From Labilithrix sp. (GTDB lineage Bacteria > Myxococcota_A > Polyangia > Polyangiales > Polyangiaceae), in contig JAHBWF010000079.1 in assembly GCA_019637105.1 (NCBI GenBank), positions 1 to 35,743 on the forward strand: a stretch of DNA of 35,743 nt. The letters are read 5' to 3'. Shown piece after piece: positions 15,346 through 23,946 of the stretch. The position numbers were made by a program, and so were the translations under genes. The first letter of the stretch is position 1, and every line of letters begins with the position of its first letter. Under the pieces are notes generated by a model. It did not search any database and was not told the origin of the DNA. It was given only the letters and a program-made list of their open reading frames with translations.

Positions 15346-15744
15346 ATGGGATATCAGGTCATCACGCCGGCGCATTTTCCGAAGCCCCGCGGGTACTCGA
15401 ACGGCATCGTCTCGCAGGGGCGCGTGCTCCACATCGCCGGGCAGATCGCCTGGGACAAGGACGCGCGGATCGTCAGCCCCGACTTCGCCACGCAGTTCCT
15501 CCAGGCGCTCGACAACGTCATCGCCGTCGTCCGCGAGGCGGGCGGCGCGACCGAGCACCTCGTGAAGCTCACCGCGTTCGTCACCGACCTCGACGCGTAC
15601 CGCGCGGCGACGCCGGCCATCGGAGAGGGCTGGCGCGCGCGCCTCGGCAAGTACTATCCCGCGATGAGCCTCGTGAAGGTGGCGGGGCTGCTCGAGCCCG
15701 GCGCCCTCGTCGAGATCGAGGGCGTCGCCTCGCTCCCCGGCTGA
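15346..15744 (+). CDS. RidA/YjgF family protein lacking the catalytic arginine
   Basis: This is a 132-residue protein, full length for the family; ATG at 15346, GGGAG upstream. The fold markers are clear (VSQGRVLHIAGQIAWDKDA, LDNVIAVVREAGG, VKLTAFVTDLDAY, LVEIEGVASLPG). Canonical RidA uses an Arg in a Pro-x-Arg-Ser context; here that region reads YYPAMSLVKVAGL, so Met stands where Arg should be. Members without the Arg generally lack enamine/imine deaminase activity, so the role here may be ligand binding or a different hydrolysis. It opens the catabolic operon and is in the same frame as the following MarR gene. Confidence 0.92.
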   Translation: MGYQVITPAHFPKPRGYSNGIVSQGRVLHIAGQIAWDKDARIVSPDFATQFLQALDNVIAVVREAGGATEHLVKLTAFVTDLDAYRAATPAIGEGWRARLGKYYPAMSLVKVAGLLEPGALVEIEGVASLPG

Positions 15745-15825
15745 GGCCTCAGCCGCGAGGGAGCGAAGACCCGGAGCCGCGGAGGCAGGGAGCGGGGCGG
15801 CGACTCCGTCAGCCTCTGGTTCCGC

Positions 15826-16281
15826 TTGCTCGGCTGCCACGCGATGATGCTCGCGGAGCTCCGCCGCGAGCTCGAGGACCGCACGACGCTCGCGCGCTTC
15901 GACCTCCTCGCGAGCCTCGAGCGCGACGACGGCCAGACGCTCGCGGGGCTGAGCCGCGCGCTGCTCGTGACCGCGGGCAACGTCACCGGCCTCGTCGACC
16001 GCGCGGAGCGCGACGGCGTGGTCGAGCGGCGCTCGGAGCCCTCCGATCGCCGCGTCGTCCGCGTGTGGCTGACCCGCGCGGGGCGCGCGCTCATCCGCGA
16101 GCTCTTGCCGCTCCACGCGAGCCAGGTGCGGGAGCTCATCGGCGCGCTCCCGGCGCAGGACCGACGCGAGCTGCGCCGTCTCCTCGGCGCGCTGCGCGAG
16201 CATCTGCTGGCGCAGGCGCGCGCGCGCGAGGTAGGAGCGAGGGGCGCGTCGCGCGACGCCGACCCGACCGAACGAAGCTGA
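15826..16281 (+). CDS. MarR-family transcriptional regulator (start codon unclear)
   Basis: The winged-helix core is clear: LARFDLLASLERD, LAGLSRALLVTAGNVTGLVDR (recognition helix), ERRSEPSDRRVVRVWLT. MarR proteins bind palindromes as dimers and usually repress until a phenolic or acyl-CoA ligand binds. From TTG at 15826 the product is 151 residues; ATGs at 15844 and 15847 would be shorter. The open frame continues upstream into SVSLWFRLLGCH, which resembles the usual N-terminal helix of this subgroup. Yet no ATG, GTG or TTG lies between the RidA stop at 15742-15744 (same frame) and 15826. The gene probably controls this operon. Confidence 0.82.
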   Translation: MLGCHAMMLAELRRELEDRTTLARFDLLASLERDDGQTLAGLSRALLVTAGNVTGLVDRAERDGVVERRSEPSDRRVVRVWLTRAGRALIRELLPLHASQVRELIGALPAQDRRELRRLLGALREHLLAQARAREVGARGASRDADPTERS

Positions 16282-16294
16282 AGAGGACGACCCG

Positions 16295-17167
16295 ATGACG
16301 ATCCAGCCGAAGACCTTCGAGTACGAGCTCTCCCCCAGCGGCGTCGCGACGATCACGCTCGCGCGGCCCGAGCGCCTCAACTCGCTCACGTTCGAGGTCT
16401 ACGAGGAGCTCCGCGACACCTTCGCCGCCCTCGACCACGAGGACGACGTCCGCGCCGTCGTGATCACGGGCAAGGGGCGCGCGTTCTGCTCGGGCGGCGA
16501 CGTCGAGAGCATCATCGGCGAGCTCTTCGCGCGCGACATGAAGGGCCTCGTCGCGTTCACGCGCGTCACCGGCGCGCTCATCCGCAACATCCGCGCGCTC
16601 CGCCGGCCCGTCGTCGCGGCCGTCAACGGCACCGCGGTCGGCGCAGGCGCCGTCATCGCGCTCGCGTGCGACTTCCGGATCGCGAGCTCGGCGGCGAAGA
16701 TCGGCTTCATCTTCCCGAAGGTCGGCCTGTGCGGCGCCGACATGGGCGCGACGTACCTCCTCCCGCGGGTCGTCGGCCTCGGGCGCGCGACCGAGCTCCT
16801 GTTCCTCGGCGACGTCATCGGCGCGGAGGAGGCCGAGCGCATCGGGCTCTTCGGCCGCGTCGTCGCCCCGGAGGCGTGCGTGGAGACGGCGCGCGCCCTG
16901 GCGGAGCGCCTCGCGTACGGCCCCGCCTTCGCGCACGCGATGACGAAGCAGATGCTCGAGAGCGAGCACGCGATGACGCTCGACGTGGCGATCGAGGCCG
17001 AGGCGCAGGTCCAGGCGATCTGCATGCAGCACCCCGATTTCCGCGCCGCCTACGACGCGTGGGTCGCCAAGCGCCCCCTCGTCTTCGAGGGCGCGAAGGC
17101 GCCGTTCGACGCCGGCGGGAGGCGCGGCACCGCCGACGGTCCGGCGGTGAAGGGCGGAGGGCAGTGA
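16295..17167 (+). CDS. Enoyl-CoA hydratase/isomerase (crotonase) family protein
   Basis: This is a 290-residue protein; ATG at 16295 with GAGGA upstream, 13 nt after MarR. The crotonase fold is clear: GVATITLARPERLNSL, oxyanion-hole strands GKGRAFCSGGD and AVNGTAVGAGAVIALACDFR, then GADMGATYLLPRVVG. It should hydrate an unsaturated acyl-CoA, or isomerise or hydrolyse one; which cannot be told. The LCGADMGAT segment replaces the PGAGGT of classic crotonases, as in CoA-dependent aromatic pathways. The last 25 residues are a Gly/Lys-rich tail. It is followed at once by the acyl-CoA dehydrogenase. Confidence 0.93.
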   Translation: MTIQPKTFEYELSPSGVATITLARPERLNSLTFEVYEELRDTFAALDHEDDVRAVVITGKGRAFCSGGDVESIIGELFARDMKGLVAFTRVTGALIRNIRALRRPVVAAVNGTAVGAGAVIALACDFRIASSAAKIGFIFPKVGLCGADMGATYLLPRVVGLGRATELLFLGDVIGAEEAERIGLFGRVVAPEACVETARALAERLAYGPAFAHAMTKQMLESEHAMTLDVAIEAEAQVQAICMQHPDFRAAYDAWVAKRPLVFEGAKAPFDAGGRRGTADGPAVKGGGQ

Positions 17168-17169
17168 CC

Positions 17170-18372
17170 ATGTCCGAGCCGGCGCCCGCGTCGCGCAAGG
17201 TCCGCCCGTCGTGGGCGGCGCTCCCGATGTTCTTCGACGCGTCGCACCGCGCGCTCGGCGAGGAGTGCGACGAGATCACCGACGGCGACGTCGCGCTGCA
17301 CGATCCGCCGCGCGTGATCCCGCGGCTGGGCGCGCTCGGGCTCCTCCAGCTGCTCGTCCCCGCGAATCAGGGCGGCGGCGCGTGGGGAGCGGGCGGCGCG
17401 GCCGTCGACGTCCGCGCGCTGTGCGTGGCGCGCGAGGCGCTCGCGTACTCGTCGGGCCTCGCCGACTCGATCTTCGCGGTCCAGGGCCTGGGCTCGCACC
17501 CGATCCTCCTCGCCGGCGAGGGGGCGAGGCGCGCGTCGGTGCTCGCGGAGGTCGTGCGCGGCGAGCGCGTCTCCGCCTTCGCGCTCACGGAGCCGGAGGC
17601 GGGCAGCGACGTCGCCTCGATGCGGACGACGGCGCGGCGCGAAGGGGACGCGTGGATCCTCGACGGCGAGAAGGTGTTCATCTCGAACGTCGGCATCGCG
17701 CACCACTACGTGGTGTTCGCGAACGCCGATCCGTCCGCCGGCAAGAAGGGCATCAGCGCCTTCCTGGTCGAGGCGAGCTCCGAGGGGCTCCTCACCGAGC
17801 CGATCGCGATGAGCGTGGAGCACCCGCTCGGCCGGCTCGCGATGAAGAGCTGCCGCGTCCCCGCGTCGGCGCTCCTCGGCGAGGTCGGCATGGGCCTCCG
17901 CCTCGCGCTCGGGACGCTCGACGTCTTCCGGACGTCGGTGGGCGCCGCGGCGGTGGGGATGGCCCGGCGCGCGGTGGACGAGTCGATCGCGCGCGTCACG
18001 CGGCGCGTCCAGTTCGGCAAGCCGCTCTCCGACTTCCAGCTCACGCAGGCGGCGCTCGCCGACATGGCGACGGAGCTCGACGCCGCGCGCCTGCTCGTCT
18101 GCCGCGCGGCCTGGGAGAAGGACCAGCCGCGCGACGACTCCGCGAGAGGGCGCGGCGACGGCGTCTCCGTCGCGATGGCGAAGATGTACGCGACCGAGGC
18201 CGCCCAGCGCATCATCGATCGCGGCGTCCAGCTCTTCGGCGGTCTCGGCGTGACCGAGGGCAACGTGCTCGATCGGCTCTACCGCGAGATCCGGCCGCTT
18301 CGGATCTACGAAGGGACGACGGAGATCCAGAAGCTCATCATCGGAGGAGCGCTCACCGCGCGGCCCGGCTGA
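17170..18372 (+). CDS. Acyl-CoA dehydrogenase
   Basis: This is a 400-residue protein; ATG at 17170 with GGAGGG 8 nt upstream. A GTG at 17164 overlapping the hydratase stop is possible but sits too near the ribosome site. Family motifs are present: AFALTEPEAGSD (FAD/substrate binding), WILDGEKVFISN, the RRVQFGKPLSDFQLTQ helix and LYREIRPLRIYEGTTEIQ with the catalytic Glu of the YEGT motif. It oxidises an acyl-CoA to the 2,3-enoyl-CoA and passes electrons to ETF. The preceding hydratase is the natural next enzyme. Confidence 0.95.
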   Translation: MSEPAPASRKVRPSWAALPMFFDASHRALGEECDEITDGDVALHDPPRVIPRLGALGLLQLLVPANQGGGAWGAGGAAVDVRALCVAREALAYSSGLADSIFAVQGLGSHPILLAGEGARRASVLAEVVRGERVSAFALTEPEAGSDVASMRTTARREGDAWILDGEKVFISNVGIAHHYVVFANADPSAGKKGISAFLVEASSEGLLTEPIAMSVEHPLGRLAMKSCRVPASALLGEVGMGLRLALGTLDVFRTSVGAAAVGMARRAVDESIARVTRRVQFGKPLSDFQLTQAALADMATELDAARLLVCRAAWEKDQPRDDSARGRGDGVSVAMAKMYATEAAQRIIDRGVQLFGGLGVTEGNVLDRLYREIRPLRIYEGTTEIQKLIIGGALTARPG

Positions 18373-18391
18373 AGGCCGCCGGGGGATACCC

Positions 18392-19828
18392 ATGAGCGTC
18401 CTCTTCGAGCCCTTCCCGCTGCGGAGCGTCGTCCTGCCGAACCGGCTCGTCCTGCCGGCGATGGTGACGCGGCTGTCGGGCGAGGACGGGCTCGTCAACG
18501 ACGACGTCCGCGCGCGCTACGTGCGCTTCGCGCGCGGCGGGGTCGGGCTGATCGTGCTCGAGGCGATGGCGGTCCACGGCGCGAAGAGCGGCCCGCTCCT
18601 CCGCATCTCTTCGGACGACTTCAAGCCCGGCCTCGCCGATCTGCGCGCGCGCGTCCACGACGCCGGGCCGAGCAAGGTCGTCCCGCAGATCATCCATTTC
18701 CTCAAGATCGCGCGCTCGGGGTGGCGGCAGACCGTCGACATGCTCTCGCTCGAGGAGATCGACGGGATCGTCGACGCGTACGGCGCCGCGGCGTCGCGCG
18801 CGCGCGAGTGCGGGTTCGACGGCGTCGAGCTCCACATGGCGCACGCGTACACGCTCTCGTCGTTCCTCTCGCGCCTCAACCCGCGCAAGGACGAGTACGG
18901 CGGATCGCTCGCCAACCGCCTGCGCCTCCCGCTGCGCGTCGTGCGGAGGGTCCGCGAGCGCGTCGGCGACGACTTCACGGTCGGGGTCCGCTTCCTCGGC
19001 GAGGAGTGCATCCGCAACGGGTACACGGTGCTCGACGCGGGGCCGATCGCGATCGAGCTCGCGCGCGCCGGCGTCGACTACGTGTCGCTCTCGGCCGGCG
19101 GGAAGTTCGAGGACGCGCGCGTCATCGAGGGTGAGCCGCTCTACCCCTACACCGGCTACTCGGGCGATCGCTGCATGCCGGGCAGCGCCTACCCCGACGG
19201 CGCGAACCTCTACATCCCGGAGGCCGTCCGCGCGTCGCTCCGGCGCGCCGGCCTCGACACGCCGGTGATCGCCGCGGGCAAGCTCGGCTCGCTCGAGCTC
19301 GCCGAGAAGGTCGTCGAGCGGGGGCAGGGCGATCTCGTCGGGATGGCGCGCGCGCTCCTCGCCGATCCCGACTTGCCGAACAAGTGGCGCGCGGGGCGCG
19401 AGGACGCGGTCGTCCGCTGCGTCTACGGCAACGTCTGCAAGGCGCTCGACGAGAGCTTCCGCCGCGTCGACTGCACGCTCTGGCCGAAGAAGCTCGGACA
19501 GGCGCCGTCGAGCGCCGACACGGAGCCGCCGTCCTGGCCCCCCGAGGGCGCGGGGCTGCGCGCGGAGTGCAAGGACGGGAAGGTCCTCCTCCGCTGGCAG
19601 GCCGCCTCGGACAACGAGGCGGTCTACGGCTACCAGGTGTTCCGAGGCGAGCGCTCCGCGACCGGGGGCGCGCTCGTGCATCACGCGAGCGTGCGCGCGC
19701 TGTCGACCCGCTACGAGGACAGCCGCGTCGTCGCGGGCGGCGACTACCGCTACGCGCTCCGGCCTTACGATCTCGCCGGCAACCGCGGGCCGATGACCGA
19801 CGTGCTCGACGTCCACGTCCCGAGCTGA
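18392..19828 (+). CDS. Old yellow enzyme-type NADH:flavin oxidoreductase with C-terminal fibronectin III-like domain
   Basis: This is a 478-residue protein; ATG at 18392. Residues 1-370 are an FMN-binding TIM barrel of the OYE family: LFEPFPLRSVVLPNRLVLPAM, ELHMAHAYTLSSFLS, PRKDEYGGSLANR, then VIAAGKLGS and DLVGMARALLADPDLPNK. It should reduce an activated C=C bond, in context an enoyl-CoA or dearomatised intermediate. There is no C-terminal FAD/NAD domain as in the long DCR/BaiCD forms. Instead residues 379-478 look like an FN3 domain: Pro-rich start, LLRWQAASDNEAVYGYQVFR, DYRYALRPYDLAGNRGP. No signal peptide, so the FN3 is in the cytoplasm. This fusion is unusual. Confidence 0.92.
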   Translation: MSVLFEPFPLRSVVLPNRLVLPAMVTRLSGEDGLVNDDVRARYVRFARGGVGLIVLEAMAVHGAKSGPLLRISSDDFKPGLADLRARVHDAGPSKVVPQIIHFLKIARSGWRQTVDMLSLEEIDGIVDAYGAAASRARECGFDGVELHMAHAYTLSSFLSRLNPRKDEYGGSLANRLRLPLRVVRRVRERVGDDFTVGVRFLGEECIRNGYTVLDAGPIAIELARAGVDYVSLSAGGKFEDARVIEGEPLYPYTGYSGDRCMPGSAYPDGANLYIPEAVRASLRRAGLDTPVIAAGKLGSLELAEKVVERGQGDLVGMARALLADPDLPNKWRAGREDAVVRCVYGNVCKALDESFRRVDCTLWPKKLGQAPSSADTEPPSWPPEGAGLRAECKDGKVLLRWQAASDNEAVYGYQVFRGERSATGGALVHHASVRALSTRYEDSRVVAGGDYRYALRPYDLAGNRGPMTDVLDVHVPS

Positions 19829-19948
19829 GCTGCGGCGCGCGGGCGCGCGGCGCCTCGACCAGGAGCGCCGGAGCGCGCACCTCGCGACCCCGGGACGCTC
19901 CCCGGAGCCCGAGCCGCTCCCGCTTCTGCCCTCGCTGCTCGACGAGCC

Positions 19949-19966
19949 CATCTCGGTGACGAGATG
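19949..19966. promoter_or_regulatory. Perfect palindrome CATCTCG-GTGA-CGAGATG at the carrier promoter
   Basis: Arms of 7 bp (19949-19955 and 19960-19966) flank GTGA. It lies immediately upstream of the TCTAGT -10 (19970-19975), over the expected -35 to -10 spacer. Size and position fit an operator for a dimeric regulator such as a MarR or TetR protein. No identical site was seen upstream of the catabolic operon. Confidence 0.5.
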
Positions 19967-19969
19967 TGC

Positions 19970-19975
19970 TCTAGT
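19970..19975 (+). promoter_or_regulatory. -10-like TCTAGT, 9 nt before the AEC carrier start
   Basis: TCTAGT matches the consensus at four of six bases and ends 9 nt before GTG 19985. No ribosome site is present. Confidence 0.35.
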
Positions 19976-19984
19976 CGTCCCGGC

Positions 19985-20890
19985 GTGAGCGCGGCCTCGG
20001 TCTTCGGCGTGATCCTCGTCCTCCTCGCGGTCGGCCGCGCGCTGCGGGCGCGCGGCGTCGTCCCCGAGGGCTCCGCCGATACGCTGAACGTCGTCGCGCT
20101 GTACGTCTCGATGCCGGCGTCGATCCTCCTCAACGTGCCGGAGCTCACGTTCCACCGCGAGCTCTTGGGGCTCGTGGCCATCCCGTGGATCTTGCTCGCC
20201 GCGAGCGTCGCGCTCCTCGCGCCGATCGCGCGCGTCCTCCGCGCCGATCGCGCGACGTCGGCGTGCCTGCTCATGCAGACGCCGCTCGGCAACACCGCGT
20301 TCATGGGCTACGCGCTCGTCCCGGCGCTCGCGGGGGAGGGCGCGCTCCGCTACGCGGTCGTCTACGATCAGTTCGGGAGCTTCCTCATCCTCGCCACCTA
20401 CGGGCTCTTCGTCGTCGCGTCGAAGAGCGGAGCGGCGCGGCCGACGCTCGGGGCGGTCGTCCGGCGCGTCGTGCTCTTTCCCCCGTTCATCGCGCTGGTC
20501 GTCGGCGTCACGATCGTGCCGCGCGAGCTGCCTCCGTCGGTCCGCCTCCCGCTCGAGATGGTCTCGGGGACGCTCCTGCCGCTCGTCGGCCTCGCGCTCG
20601 GCATGCAGCTCAAGCTCGCCCTGCCGCGGCGGCACCTCGGGCCGCTGGGGGTGGCCGTCGTCGGCAAGCTCGTCGTCGTCCCGCTCGGCGCGCTCGGGCT
20701 GTGCGCGCTCTTCGGCGTCGGCGGCGAGATGCGCGCCGCGGCGATCCTCGAGAGCGCGATGCCCACGATGATGACGACCGCCGCGCTGCTCTCGATGGCG
20801 GACCTCGCGCCCGACCTCGCCTCGGCGATCGTCGGCTACGGCACCGTCGCGTCGATGATCTCGCTGCCGCTCTGGAGGAGCGCGCTCTGA
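19985..20890 (+). CDS. AEC-family (auxin efflux carrier-like) permease
   Basis: GTG at 19985 gives 301 residues; an in-frame ATG at 19964 would add MCSSRPG but overlaps the predicted -10. About ten hydrophobic segments span the protein, with the family's two-half arrangement: the first half ends near VVASKSGAARP and the second starts at VRRVVLFPPFIALVVG. Motifs such as LLMQTPLGNTAFMGY and GLALGMQLKLALPRRH fit bacterial AEC carriers, which move small carboxylates (malate, malonate and similar). The operator-like palindrome and its place next to the catabolic operon suggest uptake of a pathway substrate. Confidence 0.88.
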   Translation: MSAASVFGVILVLLAVGRALRARGVVPEGSADTLNVVALYVSMPASILLNVPELTFHRELLGLVAIPWILLAASVALLAPIARVLRADRATSACLLMQTPLGNTAFMGYALVPALAGEGALRYAVVYDQFGSFLILATYGLFVVASKSGAARPTLGAVVRRVVLFPPFIALVVGVTIVPRELPPSVRLPLEMVSGTLLPLVGLALGMQLKLALPRRHLGPLGVAVVGKLVVVPLGALGLCALFGVGGEMRAAAILESAMPTMMTTAALLSMADLAPDLASAIVGYGTVASMISLPLWRSAL

Positions 20891-20909
20891 CGGAGCTCGA
20901 GAGCCCGCC

Positions 20910-21131
20910 TCACGCGGCGGTGGAGCGCGCGCTGCGCCGCGCGAGGAGCTTCGGATCGCGCGACTGACCGACCTCCATCCGGCAGAGGAAGCAGCGGAAC
21001 GAGATGTGGTGCGGGCGCGGCGTCATGCCGAGCATGCTCAGCATGATCCATCCCCACGTCGTGTACTCGGGCTCCTCTTGGATCGCGGCGTCCCCGAGGC
21101 GGTGACCGCAGTGGCAGGTTCGATCGCGCAT
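20910..21131 (-). CDS. Small zinc-ribbon-like protein (73 residues)
   Basis: ATG at 21131 to TGA at 20910. TCHCGHRLG near the start and SFRCFLCRMEVG at 43-54 provide a CxC and a CxxC pair that could hold one zinc ion. The middle is hydrophobic (TTWGWIMLSMLGMTP) and the tail is basic. It lies 119 bp downstream of the sigma-54 activator and 19 bp from the convergent carrier gene. The in-frame stop, regular cysteines and sensible composition favour a real gene. Function unknown. Confidence 0.65.
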   Translation of the reverse strand: MRDRTCHCGHRLGDAAIQEEPEYTTWGWIMLSMLGMTPRPHHISFRCFLCRMEVGQSRDPKLLARRSARSTAA

Positions 21132-21202
21132 GCCCGTCACGGTGCACCGGGGGTGCCAGGCTCGAACCCGCGTAAATCCGCGGGGACGTCGCGGCGTCTC
21201 CC

Positions 21203-21236
21203 CGCCGAAGACCTGGCAGGTGCCGAATCTTCGGCG
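21203..21236 (-). terminator. Hairpin downstream of the sigma-54 activator
   Basis: Arms CGCCGAAGA (21203-21211) and TCTTCGGCG (21228-21236) form a 9-bp perfect stem 15 nt after the activator stop on the minus strand. The loop contains a second small palindrome (ACCTGCCAGGT on the minus strand). There is no T-run, so termination is not certain; it could also stabilise the 3' end. Confidence 0.45.
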
Positions 21237-21250
21237 CACGGGGCCCGCGA

Positions 21251-22771
<1,521 letters not shown>

Positions 22772-22778
22772 CCCCACG

Positions 22779-22784
22779 ACTGTA
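22779..22784 (-). promoter_or_regulatory. -10 box TACAGT, 7 nt before the sigma-54 activator
   Basis: TACAGT (22784-22779) is followed by 7 nt and the ATG at 22771, with no ribosome site. The alternative GTG at 22777 lies only 1 nt away, so the box supports the ATG. Confidence 0.5.
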
Positions 22785-22829
22785 CCGCGCGTCGCGACGA
22801 CCTGCCTCGCGAGCGCGAGCGCGGAGGCG

Positions 22830-23648
22830 TCAGTCGAAGAGCCCGTTCGCCGTGGCGCGCTCGAAGGCGCGTCGGAGCGCGTCGTGGCCCGGCTCGAGGC
22901 CCTCGTGCAGCTCCTCGCCGCCGAACACGGCGCGCAGGAGCTCGCGCGCCTTCGCGTCGTCGGCGACGCGTCGGAGCGCCTCGACGACGCGCTCGTGAGA
23001 GGTCGGGTCGAGGTTCCGGCGCACGGCGATCACGTCGGTCGGGATCGAGCCGAACGTGGCGAGCACGCGGACGTCGACGCCCTCGAGCTCGGACCACGCG
23101 CCCTCGGTCGCCTGCGCGTCGCCGGCGGGCGAGCGGGCGAAGGTCCCGGCGACGTCGCAGTCGCCGCGCGCCAGCGCGAGCAGGGCGTCGCGGTGCGTCC
23201 CGTGGAACGCCTCGCTGCGGAACGCCGTCGTCGGGTCGACGCCCGCGCGCGCGAGCTCGATGCGCGGCACGACGTAGCCGGCGGCGCTCCACGGATCGAC
23301 CCACCCGGCGCGCGTCCCGCGGAGATCGGCGAGCGACGCGATCTTCGCGTCCTTCTGGACGACGAGCGCCGCCGCGTAGCTCGTCCGGCCCGCCCGCGCG
23401 ATGCTGCCGATGGGCGTCACCGCTTCGGCGAGCCACGCGTAGACCACGGGCGGGAGCCACGCGACGTCGCTGGCGCCGTCGCGCACGCTCGCCGCGAGCT
23501 CCTGGTAGGTCCTCGCCGCCTTGCGCTCGAGCGCGAGCCCCGCGTGCACGTCGAGCCACGCCGCGAGCTCGTCGAACGCCGCGAGGACCTTCGCCTCCGG
23601 GGCGGCGGACAGACCGAACGCGAGGCGGAGGCTGCCGACCGAGCTCAC
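22830..23648 (-). CDS. PhnD-like periplasmic-binding-fold protein without signal peptide
   Basis: This is a 272-residue protein; GTG at 23648. The phosphate/phosphonate-binding-protein fold (PhnD/TauA class) is suggested by [72 protein letters not shown] and [13 protein letters not shown]. These proteins clamp phosphonates, phosphite or related anions. Here the sequence starts directly at the mature domain: no signal peptide or lipobox, and no ABC permease or ATPase gene adjoins. It may therefore be a cytoplasmic ligand sensor or enzyme-like derivative, or be exported by another route. It lies upstream of the GAF/sigma-54 activator on the same strand. Confidence 0.85.
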   Translation of the reverse strand: MSSVGSLRLAFGLSAAPEAKVLAAFDELAAWLDVHAGLALERKAARTYQELAASVRDGASDVAWLPPVVYAWLAEAVTPIGSIARAGRTSYAAALVVQKDAKIASLADLRGTRAGWVDPWSAAGYVVPRIELARAGVDPTTAFRSEAFHGTHRDALLALARGDCDVAGTFARSPAGDAQATEGAWSELEGVDVRVLATFGSIPTDVIAVRRNLDPTSHERVVEALRRVADDAKARELLRAVFGGEELHEGLEPGHDALRRAFERATANGLFD

Positions 23649-23654
23649 GCCCGA

Positions 23655-23660
23655 ACTATG
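23655..23660 (-). promoter_or_regulatory. -10-like CATAGT, 6 nt before PhnD-like start
   Basis: CATAGT (23660-23655) has 6 nt before the GTG at 23648 and no ribosome site. It is a four-of-six match. Confidence 0.4.
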
Positions 23661-23933
23661 CCGGAAATTCGACGCGCGCGTCGGCGCGGACGACGTCGCT
23701 CCGCGCGGACGACGTCCCGGCGAAGGGCGAGGCGCGCTCGTTTCGACGTCACGAGATCATTCTAGCATCATGAAATGCCTGCGCTTGTCGGGTGGGGATG
23801 ACGCGATCCACCGAACGGGACAGGGCGCGTCGTCGGGAGGCCCCGAGCGGCGGTGTCCGTGTGCGCAGGCGTCGGCGAATGAGGTGGGTCGCGCTCGATC
23901 CATGCACCGGTGCGCTTCGTGCAGGCGGCTCGT

Positions 23934-23939
23934 TACGAT
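23934..23939 (+). promoter_or_regulatory. -10 box TACGAT, 7 nt before FGE-like lipoprotein
   Basis: TACGAT ends 7 nt before the ATG at 23947. An earlier in-frame ATG at 23938 overlaps this box, so 23947 is favoured. Confidence 0.5.
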
Positions 23940-23946
23940 GATCGGC

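Noticed and set aside
18353-20635. Long minus-strand ORF opposite the OYE and carrier genes
   Set aside because: Repeated Arg/Glu/Ala low-complexity composition, typical of antisense frames in GC-rich genomes; opposite-strand genes have clear domains.
21130-21190. tRNA-like stretch with CTCGAACCC resembling a T-loop on the minus strand
   Set aside because: T-arm stems do not pair (GCGGG against CCTGG), no D-arm or anticodon stem is found, and the segment folds into separate hairpins.
23881-23946. Upstream extension of the FGE-like gene to 23521
   Set aside because: No signal peptide would then be near the N-terminus, and the frame there is a shadow of the PhnD-like gene.
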